From the NCBI GenBank assembly GCA_035374585.1, contig DAOSPF010000046.1:1-27680 (forward strand): a stretch of 27,680 bases of DNA. Direction: 5' to 3'. Origin of the DNA: JAKPQD01 sp029572965 (GTDB lineage Bacteria > Bacteroidota > Bacteroidia > Bacteroidales > DTGW01). Below, one piece after another: positions 15,440-23,954 of the stretch. Each line of letters opens with the position of its first letter. The first letter of the stretch is position 1. Made by a program: the position numbers and the translations under genes. The notes below the pieces were generated by a model that was not told where the DNA came from, made no database searches, and saw only the letters and a list, made by a program, of their open reading frames with translations.

Positions 15440-17194
15440 ATGGAATTAATCAGTGTAGAAGATGTTGCAAAAGCAGCCAACCTCAAAGGCCCCGGCTCAA
15501 AAGGCGTGGCAAAGGTGTTGATGTCGGCCTTTAAGCTCAACAAATTAAACGAGCTTTATGAAAAACATGCCGATACCAAAGGCTTTGATTTTGTAAATAT
15601 GATATTGCAGGAAACCGGGATTAAATACAAGGTGCCGGTTACCGATTTGGAAAGGGTCCCTAAAACCGGGCCGTTTATTATCATTTCAAACCATCCGTAT
15701 GGCGGGGCCGAAGGGCTTATTTTGCTTGATGCTTTGAAAAACATCAGGCCTGATATAAAAATCATTGCCAACTTCTTGTTTCAAAAAATAGAACCTCTCA
15801 ACGAGTTTATTTTTCCCGTCAATCCGTTTGAAACATATCGACAAGTATCGAGTTTTCAAGGGTTAAAAGAAGCTATGTTGCATTTGAGCAATGAGCACCC
15901 GATACTTATATTTCCTGCCGGCGAAGTATCTACGTTTTACCCGGGAAGTACGGCTGTGGCAGATAGAAAATGGAGCAAACCGGCCTTGAAGTTTATAAAA
16001 AAAGTCAATGTGCCTGTGGTCCCTGTATTTTTCAAAGGAACCAACAGTCATTTGTTCCATCTGCTGGGCATGATACACCCTACCTTGCGCACAGGGCGAT
16101 TGCCAGCCGAGTTGCTTAATAAAAAGGACAAACCTGTAAACCTCCGGATTGGCTCGGCCATTACGGTGAAGGAACAGGCAAAGTTCAGCAGCGTATCTAT
16201 TTACGGCAGATATCTAAGGGCCAGGGTTTACGCCCTCGATACATCTGAGGATGTAAAAAAATTTTTTTTTCCAAAAAGGTCAGAAAGCTCAAAACATGAA
16301 GTAGTCAGCGCTGTTGACCCTTTGGTTTTACAACAAGAGATAAATGCCTTGCCTGCTCATTATAAGGTTACCGGACAAAATAAGCTGGAGGTGTATTGTG
16401 CCCCGTCTTCGGCTATTCCCAACATGATTACCGAAATAGGCCGTATGCGCGAGATTACCTTTCGCGAAGTGGGCGAAGGCACGAATATGTCTATCGACCT
16501 TGACGAGTACGACTTGTATTACCACCACCTGTTTATCTGGCATGCCGATGACAAAAAGCTGGTAGGGGCTTATCGTCTTGGCTTTGGGCAAGATATCATT
16601 GATAAATATGGCATTAAGGGTTTTTATACCCGCAGCCTTTTTAAGTTTAAAAAAGAAATTTACCCAATTTTTACGCACGCCATTGAAGTGGGACGTTCTT
16701 TTGTCATCAAAGAATACCAAAAAAGCCCTTTGCCTTTATTTCTGCTCTGGAAAGGCATATTCCTGACGTTGGTCAAAAGGCCTGATTATCAGTACCTCAT
16801 TGGGCCGGTAAGCATAAGCAATGACTATTCAAAGGTGTCTAAACGGATTCTTATTGACTACATTACCCGCAACCATTTCAATAACGAATTGGCCAAATAT
16901 GTCAAGCCACGCAAAAAGTTTAAAGTCAGGTTCCCCAATGTGGACACCGAAATATTGTCTGATACAGCTACAGACCTTGTCAATATTGATAAAGTGATTG
17001 CCGACATCGAACACGACAGGTTTAAAATGCCCGTGTTGCTCAAAAAATACATCCAGCTCAATGGCAAAATTGTAGCTTTCAACATCGACCCAAAGTTTAA
17101 CGATGCCCTCGACGGCCTGCTTATATTGAATTTTCATGATACTCCGCGCGAAATGATTGACTATCTCTCGCGCGAAAGTGAAACTAAATCTTAA
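15440..17194 (+). CDS. Two-domain acyltransferase (PlsC-like + GNAT/OlsB-like), OlsF-type aminolipid synthase candidate
   Basis: The 584-residue protein has two catalytic-type halves. The N-terminal half (about 60-250) is a lysophospholipid/O-acyltransferase domain with SNHPYGGAEG (83-92), ILIFPAGEVS (155-164) and VPVVPVFFKG (191-200). The C-terminal half (about 310-560) resembles the OlsB/hemolysin-type GNAT N-acyltransferase, with LEVYCAPS, IGRMREITFREVGEG and KLVGAYRLGFG. This order matches OlsF, known in Serratia and Flavobacterium to make ornithine lipids from ornithine and two acyl groups. Bacteroides GlsB/GlsA do the analogous glycine-lipid steps as separate proteins, so the amino-acid substrate here is unknown. 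The Pho context suggests replacement of phospholipids during phosphate starvation. The gene is 18 nt from the following receptor gene. Confidence 0.85.
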   Translation: MELISVEDVAKAANLKGPGSKGVAKVLMSAFKLNKLNELYEKHADTKGFDFVNMILQETGIKYKVPVTDLERVPKTGPFIIISNHPYGGAEGLILLDALKNIRPDIKIIANFLFQKIEPLNEFIFPVNPFETYRQVSSFQGLKEAMLHLSNEHPILIFPAGEVSTFYPGSTAVADRKWSKPALKFIKKVNVPVVPVFFKGTNSHLFHLLGMIHPTLRTGRLPAELLNKKDKPVNLRIGSAITVKEQAKFSSVSIYGRYLRARVYALDTSEDVKKFFFPKRSESSKHEVVSAVDPLVLQQEINALPAHYKVTGQNKLEVYCAPSSAIPNMITEIGRMREITFREVGEGTNMSIDLDEYDLYYHHLFIWHADDKKLVGAYRLGFGQDIIDKYGIKGFYTRSLFKFKKEIYPIFTHAIEVGRSFVIKEYQKSPLPLFLLWKGIFLTLVKRPDYQYLIGPVSISNDYSKVSKRILIDYITRNHFNNELAKYVKPRKKFKVRFPNVDTEILSDTATDLVNIDKVIADIEHDRFKMPVLLKKYIQLNGKIVAFNIDPKFNDALDGLLILNFHDTPREMIDYLSRESETKS

Positions 17195-17212
17195 TCATAA
17201 ATACCTCAGACA

Positions 17213-20086
17213 ATGTATAGAAATATGTACTATAAAATTTTAACAGTTATTTTCTCTTTATTTTTGTGCTCTTATGCGCAAAATACCGCCGGACAGGCAA
17301 GCATTTCGGGTACAGTTACCGACCAGAAAACAGGCGAAACCCTCATTGGCTGCAATGTTTACATACAGGGCACTACCAATGGCGTTAGCACTGACCTTGA
17401 CGGTAATTATTCTTTAAAAGGGCTTTCTGCAGGCACTTACACGCTTGTGGCCTCTTATATTTCTTATAATACTGCAACTATATCAGTAACAGTGCCTAAA
17501 AATGGCGATATTAAAGCTGATTTTAAACTCGAACCGGTTACAGTTGCAATCAACGAGGTTACTGTGGTTGCCCGAAAACGTCAAAATACAGAAATGTCGA
17601 TGATTTCGGCCATAAAAACACAAGACCTCATTGTCAATGGCATTTCGGGCCAACAGATACAAAAGTCGCAAGACCGCGATGCTGCTGAGGTGCTAAGGCG
17701 CATCCCTGGCATTACCATTACCGATGGCAGGTTTGTGATAGTACGCGGGCTTATAGAACGCTACAACTCGGTACTGCTCAATGGTGTGACTGCACCAAGC
17801 TCTGAAGCCGATGCACGTGCTTTCTCGTTCGATGTGATGCCCAGCAACCTTATTGATAATATCTTGATTTACAAAACCCCTGCTCCTGAACTCCCTGCTG
17901 ATTATGCCGGTGCCGCTATCAATGTGATTACCAAAAATACGGTGGAAGAAAACAGCACTTCTTTTTCGTATGGCATTGGCTATGTTACCAATACTACGTT
18001 TAAAGATTTTTATACCTATAAAGGAGGAAAGTACGACTGGCTTGGCTTTGACGATGGCACAAGGGCACTTCCTTCTGCATTCCCGGCACGTAATGTAATG
18101 AACGATTCGCTCCTCAATTTCGACTATAAACCTGGCATGGCAGACTCTATTGCCAAAATATCAAAGGCTTTCCGCAATGACGTTTTTGCCCCCTTTACCA
18201 AAGTGGCCAAACCTAACCAGAGCCTGGCCCTGAACATCAACAGGAGGTTCAAAATCGGGAAAATGGATGTTTCTAACCTTACTTCTCTCATGTATAACTA
18301 TAGCGCTTCTACTCAGGATGCAACCAGGGCCGAATACCAGGATCCTAACCCTATTACAGGAAGCAAGGAATACAGCTACTTGTTTAATGACATGCGTTAC
18401 AATGAGGCTGTGAAAACGGGCATCATGCACAACTGGACTTTTGCTTTCAACGAGAACCATAAAATCGAATTTCGCAACTTCCTCAATCAAAACAGCCGGA
18501 ACCGTACTGTAATGCGCGAAGGGGTAAATTATTACACGGGTTCTTTGCCAGATACCATCAAGGCCATTGCTATGGAATTTACGCAACGTACAACTTATTC
18601 GGGACAGTTGGCCGGAGTGTCTGAGTTTAACGACAAAAATACCCAGTTGGAATGGATACTTGGGTATTCTTATGCCGACAAGCTTCAACCCGATTTTAAA
18701 CGCTTATTCTTTGTAAAACAAGAAGATAGCGAAGGTCAGTATCGCTTCCGCATGAGTATTGCTAATGGCTCCCCTCTTCCTGAGCGGGGTGGAAGGTTCT
18801 ATCTTGAGGCTTATGAGCATATTAAAAATTTGGCAGTTAATTTTAAACAAAACCTTAATATTTTACAGGGAAAGACAACCCTGCGCACAGGGATATTTTA
18901 CGAACAGCGCAACCGCGAGTTTGACGCCCGCAATATTGGCATTGTATTTAAAGGGGCTTACCCGACAGATATGTTTGCGCCTATCGACAGCATCTTGCAA
19001 GACAAAAACTTCCGCTACCCCGGTGGTTTTGCTTATAACGAAAATTCGCCCCGGACAAACCACTATAAAGCGGTAAGTAGTACTGCTGCCGCATATTTGG
19101 GAGTAAAGGTGCCTGTTTTGAAACGCTTTGTGTGGTACTCAGGCCTCAGGGCTGAAAATTATGAGCGCGAAGTGTCCGAATTTCAGTTGGACGTTAAAAA
19201 TGTGCCTAATATCAAATTAGATACACTCGACTTGTTTTTCTCCTCTAACCTGAGCTATAATATCAACGAAAAACATATTATCAGGCTTTCGTATGGAAAA
19301 ACCGTCAACCGTCCAGAGTTTCGCGAAATTGTGCCTTTTTATTACAAAGACTTTGACCTCAATGCCGGCGTTTGGGGCAACGATACCATCGAAAACTGTT
19401 ATATCCACAACTACGACCTGCGTTACGAATGGTATCCTTCGCCTTCCGAGATGATTTCGCTGGCTTTATTTTACAAAGACTTCGTCAACCCTATTGAGGT
19501 ATCGTTGATTGAAACCGGTAACCAACCCGATTACAAGCCTTTTAACACAGCAAGTGCTTATAGCCGCGGTATTGAGCTGGATGTACGAAAAAGCTTTGAA
19601 TTTTTGTCGGACAATACAGGCTTTTTGTACTATTTCAAAAACTTTACCCTTGTTTTTAATGCTTCGTTGATAGAAAGTGTGGTAAAGACGAATGTGCCTG
19701 ATGCCCGCGAAAAAGAACGCGAAATGATGGGACAGTCGCCGTATATTATCAACGGCGGTTTGTATTTCAACAGCGACAAACAAAAGCTGATGCTGAGCTT
19801 GGTGTATAACCGCATTGGCCGTAGGCTTGCTGCTATCGGGACTAAAAACACCCCTCACGTGTGGGAACTTGCCCGCAACGGCCTCGACTTTACCCTTACC
19901 AAGGGCTTGTACAAAGGCATAGAACTGCGCCTTGGTATTAAAGATATACTCAATGAACCTATCCGCCGCCTGCAATACGAACAAACAAACCTGAGCCCTA
20001 CCGGCCAGCATGTCGAGATTGAGCAAACCACTCTCGAATACAAGCCCGGGACAACGTATTCTGTTGCTTTATCATATAAGTTTTAA
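17213..20086 (+). CDS. TonB-dependent outer-membrane receptor with N-terminal CarboxypepD_reg domain
   Basis: The 957-residue receptor has a signal peptide (about 1-28). A CarboxypepD_reg-like domain (about 30-110) reads SGTVTDQKTGETLIGCNVYIQG, DLDGNYSLKGLSAGTYTL. A linker, EVTVVARKRQ, leads to the plug (about 125-245) with DAAEVLRRIPGITITDGRFVIVRG and ADYAGAAINVITKN. A 22-strand-type barrel ends in TTYSVALSYKF with terminal Phe. It imports an unknown ligand by TonB energy and is not clearly SusC-like, since no SusD follows. As the last gene of the plus-strand cluster, it may take up a phosphorus source or a siderophore-like compound, but nothing in the sequence decides this. Confidence 0.93.
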   Translation: MYRNMYYKILTVIFSLFLCSYAQNTAGQASISGTVTDQKTGETLIGCNVYIQGTTNGVSTDLDGNYSLKGLSAGTYTLVASYISYNTATISVTVPKNGDIKADFKLEPVTVAINEVTVVARKRQNTEMSMISAIKTQDLIVNGISGQQIQKSQDRDAAEVLRRIPGITITDGRFVIVRGLIERYNSVLLNGVTAPSSEADARAFSFDVMPSNLIDNILIYKTPAPELPADYAGAAINVITKNTVEENSTSFSYGIGYVTNTTFKDFYTYKGGKYDWLGFDDGTRALPSAFPARNVMNDSLLNFDYKPGMADSIAKISKAFRNDVFAPFTKVAKPNQSLALNINRRFKIGKMDVSNLTSLMYNYSASTQDATRAEYQDPNPITGSKEYSYLFNDMRYNEAVKTGIMHNWTFAFNENHKIEFRNFLNQNSRNRTVMREGVNYYTGSLPDTIKAIAMEFTQRTTYSGQLAGVSEFNDKNTQLEWILGYSYADKLQPDFKRLFFVKQEDSEGQYRFRMSIANGSPLPERGGRFYLEAYEHIKNLAVNFKQNLNILQGKTTLRTGIFYEQRNREFDARNIGIVFKGAYPTDMFAPIDSILQDKNFRYPGGFAYNENSPRTNHYKAVSSTAAAYLGVKVPVLKRFVWYSGLRAENYEREVSEFQLDVKNVPNIKLDTLDLFFSSNLSYNINEKHIIRLSYGKTVNRPEFREIVPFYYKDFDLNAGVWGNDTIENCYIHNYDLRYEWYPSPSEMISLALFYKDFVNPIEVSLIETGNQPDYKPFNTASAYSRGIELDVRKSFEFLSDNTGFLYYFKNFTLVFNASLIESVVKTNVPDAREKEREMMGQSPYIINGGLYFNSDKQKLMLSLVYNRIGRRLAAIGTKNTPHVWELARNGLDFTLTKGLYKGIELRLGIKDILNEPIRRLQYEQTNLSPTGQHVEIEQTTLEYKPGTTYSVALSYKF

Positions 20087-20112
20087 GACAGTCATTTTTG
20101 ATTATTCTTTCA

Positions 20113-20143
20113 AGCCATCCTGTTCGCTCGGGGTGGCTTTTTT
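20113..20143 (+). terminator. Rho-independent terminator of the receptor operon
   Basis: AGCCATCC (20113-20120) pairs with GGGTGGCT (20131-20138) with one T-G pair, followed by a run of six Ts (20138-20143). It lies 26 nt after the receptor stop. Confidence 0.85.
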
Positions 20144-20228
20144 GTGAAGTGCACCAAACTTTCATAACCCTGCAAAACCTTTAGCAACATTTGTAGAGGG
20201 TCCATTCGCCCTGCTTTTGATACAAACA

Positions 20229-20250
20229 AAATACTAAATATGCAGTATTT
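20229..20250 (-). terminator. Weak AT-rich hairpin after the MlaF-type gene
   Basis: AAATACT (20229-20235) pairs with AGTATTT (20244-20250). On the minus strand it is followed by TGTTTG. It could end the ABC transporter transcript, but the stem is all but GC-free. Confidence 0.4.
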
Positions 20251-20267
20251 GTAAAGGCTCAAGTTTA

Positions 20268-21014
20268 TTATTTTCTGAAATGTTTTGCCAGCGTGGTGGC
20301 AAAAATGAATTCATTGAGTAACTCATTGCCAGAGTTGAAAATGTCATCCTTTGTACCTTCCCAGGCCTTGGTCCCCTGGTGAAGAAATACCACTTTCTCT
20401 CCCAGTTCTAATACTGAGTTCATATCGTGGGTATTGAGGATGGTAGTGATATTAAATTCTTTGGTGATATCTTTTATCAACTGGTCAATAACCGTGGCCG
20501 TCTGTGGGTCAAGCCCGGAATTGGGCTCATCGCAAAACAAATAACGAGGGTTTAGCACAATAGCCCGTGCTATGGCTGCCCGCTTTTGCATTCCCCCGCT
20601 TAGCTGCGAGGGATAGAGCTTCCCGGCATTCTCGAGGTTTACCCTCTCTAAGCAATACCTCACGCGCTCTTTTTTTTCTTTTTCAGTCATCTGAGTAAAC
20701 ATGTCGAGAGGAAACTTAATATTTTCAACAACAGTATATGAATCAAACAACGCCCCGCCCTGAAATAACATGCCAATATTTTTGCGCAATTCGCGAAGCT
20801 CGGCCGATGACTGGGTATTAAGCGAAATACCATCAAATAAGACCTCTCCCTCATCAGGCTGATATATTCCAACCATTGTTTTCAATAATACGGTTTTCCC
20901 CGAACCGCTTTGTCCAATAATCAGGTTCGTTTTCCCTTCTTCGTAATTGACCCAAATATTACGAAGTACTTCATTGCCGTTAAACCTTTTTGAAATATTG
21001 CGGATTTCTATCAT
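20268..21014 (-). CDS. mlaF: ABC transporter ATP-binding protein, MlaF type
   Basis: The 248-residue ATPase has Walker A GQSGSGKT at 34-41, the Q loop MLFQGGALFDSYTV (the GALF motif is characteristic of the MlaF/Ttg2A/MceG group), signature QLSGGMQKR at 137-145, Walker B YLFCDEPNSGLDP at 158-170 and switch His in LNTHDMNS. With MlaE it should power phospholipid movement between inner and outer membranes. Its ATG overlaps the mlaE stop by 4 nt (ATGA), indicating translational coupling. No MlaD/MCE protein is adjacent. Confidence 0.9.
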   Translation of the reverse strand: MIEIRNISKRFNGNEVLRNIWVNYEEGKTNLIIGQSGSGKTVLLKTMVGIYQPDEGEVLFDGISLNTQSSAELRELRKNIGMLFQGGALFDSYTVVENIKFPLDMFTQMTEKEKKERVRYCLERVNLENAGKLYPSQLSGGMQKRAAIARAIVLNPRYLFCDEPNSGLDPQTATVIDQLIKDITKEFNITTILNTHDMNSVLELGEKVVFLHQGTKAWEGTKDDIFNSGNELLNEFIFATTLAKHFRK

Positions 21015-21751
21015 GTCAACAAAAATTGGGTTAACAACAAATTGAAAAAAAGGATGGCAATACTACTATATACAACCGCTTTGGTACTTGCCTTGCCAAT
21101 CTCAACAGAACCGCCTGTTACATAATAGCCATTGTATGCAGATATTGAAGTAATAAGAAATGCAAATACCACTGTTTTGATAAGCCCATATACTACATAA
21201 TAAGGCTTAAACGAATACTGCAACCCGTAAATGTATTCTTCAGAAGTAACCACACCCGTAGCAAAACCAGCCACCCAGCCTCCTACAATCCCTACCAAAA
21301 TACTTATCACTGTAAGTACAGGGTTGAAAATAACAGCAGCAAAAATTTTTGGCATAGCTATAAAACCAGCCGAGTTAATACCCATAATTTCTAAAGCGTC
21401 TATCTGCTCTGACATTCGCATGACCCCAATTTCGGATGCAATATTTGAACCAACTTTGCCTGCCAAAATTAAAGCTACAATGGTAGATGAAAATTCTAAT
21501 ATGATAGAATCCCGAACGGCCAAAGCTATCAGGTAATTGGGCAGAAGCGGCGTGTCTGCGTTAATACCAGTCTGGATTGTCAACACAGCACCAATAAAAA
21601 CCGAAATGATGGCTACAATGCCAATAGAGCTAAACCCGATATTCTCAATCTCTTTAATAAGTTGTCTGCCATAAATTCTTATTTTTTCTGGCTTTACAAA
21701 GACTTTGCCCAGAAAAATGAAGTAGCGCCCTATGTGGTAAAAAAATCCCAT
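21011..21751 (-). CDS. mlaE: ABC transporter permease, MlaE type
   Basis: The 246-residue inner-membrane permease of the MlaE/YrbE family begins MGFFYHIGRYFIFLGKVF. Family blocks are the N-terminal amphipathic segment, IGAVLTIQT, LAGKVGSNIASEIGVMRMSEQIDALEIMGI and YYVTGGSVEIGKASTKAVV, over about five membrane segments. In-frame codons upstream (to 21958) were rejected because they add lysine- and phenylalanine-rich residues outside the family. The chosen ATG gives the usual length. It partners the overlapping MlaF-type ATPase, with lipid transport for outer-membrane asymmetry as the family role. Confidence 0.9.
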   Translation of the reverse strand: MGFFYHIGRYFIFLGKVFVKPEKIRIYGRQLIKEIENIGFSSIGIVAIISVFIGAVLTIQTGINADTPLLPNYLIALAVRDSIILEFSSTIVALILAGKVGSNIASEIGVMRMSEQIDALEIMGINSAGFIAMPKIFAAVIFNPVLTVISILVGIVGGWVAGFATGVVTSEEYIYGLQYSFKPYYVVYGLIKTVVFAFLITSISAYNGYYVTGGSVEIGKASTKAVVYSSIAILFFNLLLTQFLLT

Positions 21752-21974
21752 GAAATGAGCATGTTTAGAAGTAAACACAAACACGTATGATCCCCCATTT
21801 GTCGGGACAAGTTCCATCCGACCTTTAAAATTCAATTTTGTTCGGATGAAAGGTTTGTTTTTCACTCTAAAGATACAAATATTGGAGAATGTATGAAGAA
21901 AGATTTTTTTAAAAGAGAAAAAAATAAAAACTTTACAGCCTTTAAAAGTTGGATTCAAATTATTTTATTTTGCA

Positions 21975-23069
21975 ATGGGAGTAAAAAATAACAATTATTG
22001 TATTATCATGGCCGGTGGTATTGGTAGCCGTTTTTGGCCATACAGCCGTACCGCCTGTCCAAAACAGTTTCTGGATATACTGGGCTTAGGGTCAACTTTG
22101 TTACAACAAACATACAACCGTTTTGCCCGTATAATGCCACACGAAAACATTCTTATTGTTACCAATGCCGAATACAAGGAGATTGTTCAAAAACAAATCC
22201 CTCAAGTGCCGGTTGACAATATATTACTTGAACCAGCACGCCGAAATACTGCCCCTTGCATAGCTTATGCGTATTCAAAAATTGCAAGCCGTACCAATGT
22301 TGCTAACATTGTTGTTGCCCCCTCTGACCACCTTATAATAAAGGAAGATGAATTTTTAAATATTGTTCAGGAAAGTCTCGAGCTTGTTTCAAAAAACGAC
22401 ATTTTAATGACCCTTGGAATTAAACCTTCCAGGCCAGAAACTGGCTATGGCTATATCCAAATTGAAAAAGACAACAATAAAAAAATTGGCAATGCCAACA
22501 AAGTAAAAACTTTTACCGAGAAACCCAATTACGACCTTGCCTGTATGTTCCTCGAAAGTGGAGATTTTTACTGGAACTCTGGTATTTTCTTTTGGTCGTT
22601 AAAAAGCATTTCCAGCGCCTTTGAAAAACACCTTCCCGAATTATTTAACTTGTTTAATAATGGGCATGAATTCTATGGTACTAACCATGAGAAAGACTTT
22701 ATAGCTCAAATTTATCCGCAATGCGAATCTATTTCCATCGACTATGGCGTAATGGAAAAATCAAACAACGTGTATGTTATGCTTTCTGATTTTGGCTGGT
22801 CCGACCTGGGTACCTGGGGGTCGATGCTCGAAAACTCAGAAAAAGACAGCAATGGCAATTATATCAGTGGCGAAAATATTTTTACATATCAGGTAAAAAA
22901 ATCCATTGTCAAAAACGAAACCCGCAAATGTGTAGTTGTTAATGGTTTAGAAGATTATATTGTGGTCAATACCGAGGATGTGCTGCTCATTTGCAGGCTT
23001 AAAGATGAGCAAATGATTAAGCAATTTGTAGCTGATGTAAAAATGAAATACGGCGAGAAATATTTTTGA
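21975..23069 (+). CDS. manC: Mannose-1-phosphate guanylyltransferase
   Basis: The enzyme makes GDP-mannose from mannose-1-phosphate and GTP for glycan synthesis. The 364 residues form the nucleotidyltransferase domain only, without the C-terminal isomerase domain of bifunctional ManC proteins. Motifs are the GTP-binding signature MAGGIGSRFWPYSR (12-25) with PKQFL, LEPARRNTAP, VAPSDHLI, ETGYGYIQ, the sugar-binding FTEKP and WNSGIFFW. The stop TGA abuts the stop of convergent lipB with no spacer. The ATG at 21975 lies in a 223-bp divergent gap shared with the MlaE-type gene. Confidence 0.93.
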   Translation: MGVKNNNYCIIMAGGIGSRFWPYSRTACPKQFLDILGLGSTLLQQTYNRFARIMPHENILIVTNAEYKEIVQKQIPQVPVDNILLEPARRNTAPCIAYAYSKIASRTNVANIVVAPSDHLIIKEDEFLNIVQESLELVSKNDILMTLGIKPSRPETGYGYIQIEKDNNKKIGNANKVKTFTEKPNYDLACMFLESGDFYWNSGIFFWSLKSISSAFEKHLPELFNLFNNGHEFYGTNHEKDFIAQIYPQCESISIDYGVMEKSNNVYVMLSDFGWSDLGTWGSMLENSEKDSNGNYISGENIFTYQVKKSIVKNETRKCVVVNGLEDYIVVNTEDVLLICRLKDEQMIKQFVADVKMKYGEKYF

Positions 23070-23792
23070 TCAACTGATAAACCCAAATACCTGTAAAAGT
23101 TTTGAAAGTACAACCTTTTCTACTTCCTCAAAATTTAAAGGCTTATTCAGTTCTTTTTCCATTGAAGTTACAGATTTATCCGTAAATCCACATGGATTGA
23201 TATGCCCAAAATAGCTTAAATCGGTATTGACGTTAAGGGCAAAGCCATGCATGGTTACCCAGTGGCTGCTTTTTACCCCAATAGCACATATTTTCCTCGT
23301 TTTCCCTGGGGTTTCAGTGTCAATCCATACTCCGGTAGCGCCTTGCAAGCGTTCAGCCTTAATGCCATAGGCTGCAATAGCAAGTATAATGGCTTCTTCC
23401 ACCTTATAAATGTATTCTTTCAAGCCCAATCCGAGATTCGTAAGGCTAAGAATAGGATACCCAACCAATTGCCCTGGTCCATGATAAGTGATATCACCAC
23501 CCCTGTCAATCTTGTAAAAAGTGGCATTTCTGGCTTGAAGCTGGATGTAGTTGATAAGCAGGTTTTGCTCTTTGCCACTTTTACCCAACGTGTAAACATG
23601 CGGATGCTGGCAAAAAATAAGGTGATGGAGCATCTTCTCGCTGCCTTTGTTCTTCAATTCAAGCACCTGGTCAAACAACTTTTGCTGATATTGCCATGCT
23701 TCCATATAATCTGCAGTGCCAATATCATGAAACGCTATTTCTTCCTGATTTTTATCTGTTTTTTGAAAGCTTATTATAGTTTTTTCTTCCAT
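23070..23792 (-). CDS. lipB: Octanoyltransferase LipB
   Basis: LipB transfers octanoate from acyl carrier protein to lipoyl domains in the cytosol. The 240-residue protein has the family blocks DRGGDITYHGPGQLVGYPIL, the catalytic lysine region ICAIGVKSSHWVTMHGFALNVN, and the catalytic cysteine in INPCGF. The ATG at 23792 was chosen over a TTG two codons upstream. A ~45-residue N-terminal stretch before the core is slightly longer than in E. coli. LipA lies upstream on the same strand, and a repeat-filled 162-nt gap separates them. The stop abuts manC tail to tail. Confidence 0.95.
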   Translation of the reverse strand: MEEKTIISFQKTDKNQEEIAFHDIGTADYMEAWQYQQKLFDQVLELKNKGSEKMLHHLIFCQHPHVYTLGKSGKEQNLLINYIQLQARNATFYKIDRGGDITYHGPGQLVGYPILSLTNLGLGLKEYIYKVEEAIILAIAAYGIKAERLQGATGVWIDTETPGKTRKICAIGVKSSHWVTMHGFALNVNTDLSYFGHINPCGFTDKSVTSMEKELNKPLNFEEVEKVVLSKLLQVFGFIS

Positions 23793-23800
23793 TTTCAAAT

Positions 23801-23954
23801 TATTTATCTCTTCAATCTTCCAATTCCCCCATTTTCAAATTCCTTATTTTTCTTCCATTTGCTAATTTCCCAATTCGCTAATTGATTTTTCTCTTCCATT
23901 CTCAAATTCTCAAATTTTCAAATTTTCAAATTGACAAATTCTCAAATTAGCTAA
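23801..23954. repeat. AAATT tandem repeat tract between lipA and lipB
   Basis: Degenerate ~9-bp units (TCTCAAATT, TTTCAAATT, GACAAATT) are clearest at 23899-23947. They end in the palindrome AATTAGCTAATT also found at 8787. They fill nearly the whole intergenic gap and stop at the lipA stop codon. Confidence 0.75.

Noticed and set aside
16260..16271. Run of ten Ts preceded by As in the acyltransferase gene, a possible slip site
   Set aside because: The frame reads correctly through the tract into the GNAT half, so there is no sign of an actual frameshift.
18765..18810. GGCTCCCCTCTTCCTGAGCG-like stretch inside the TonB receptor, resembling a repeat insertion
   Set aside because: The reading frame is intact and the encoded SPLPERGGRFYLEAYE fits the usual spacing of this receptor type. 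It does not align with the REP-like copies.
21752..21958. 69-residue N-terminal extension of the MlaE-type permease
   Set aside because: It adds phenylalanine- and lysine-rich sequence without family similarity and would occupy most of the divergent promoter region.
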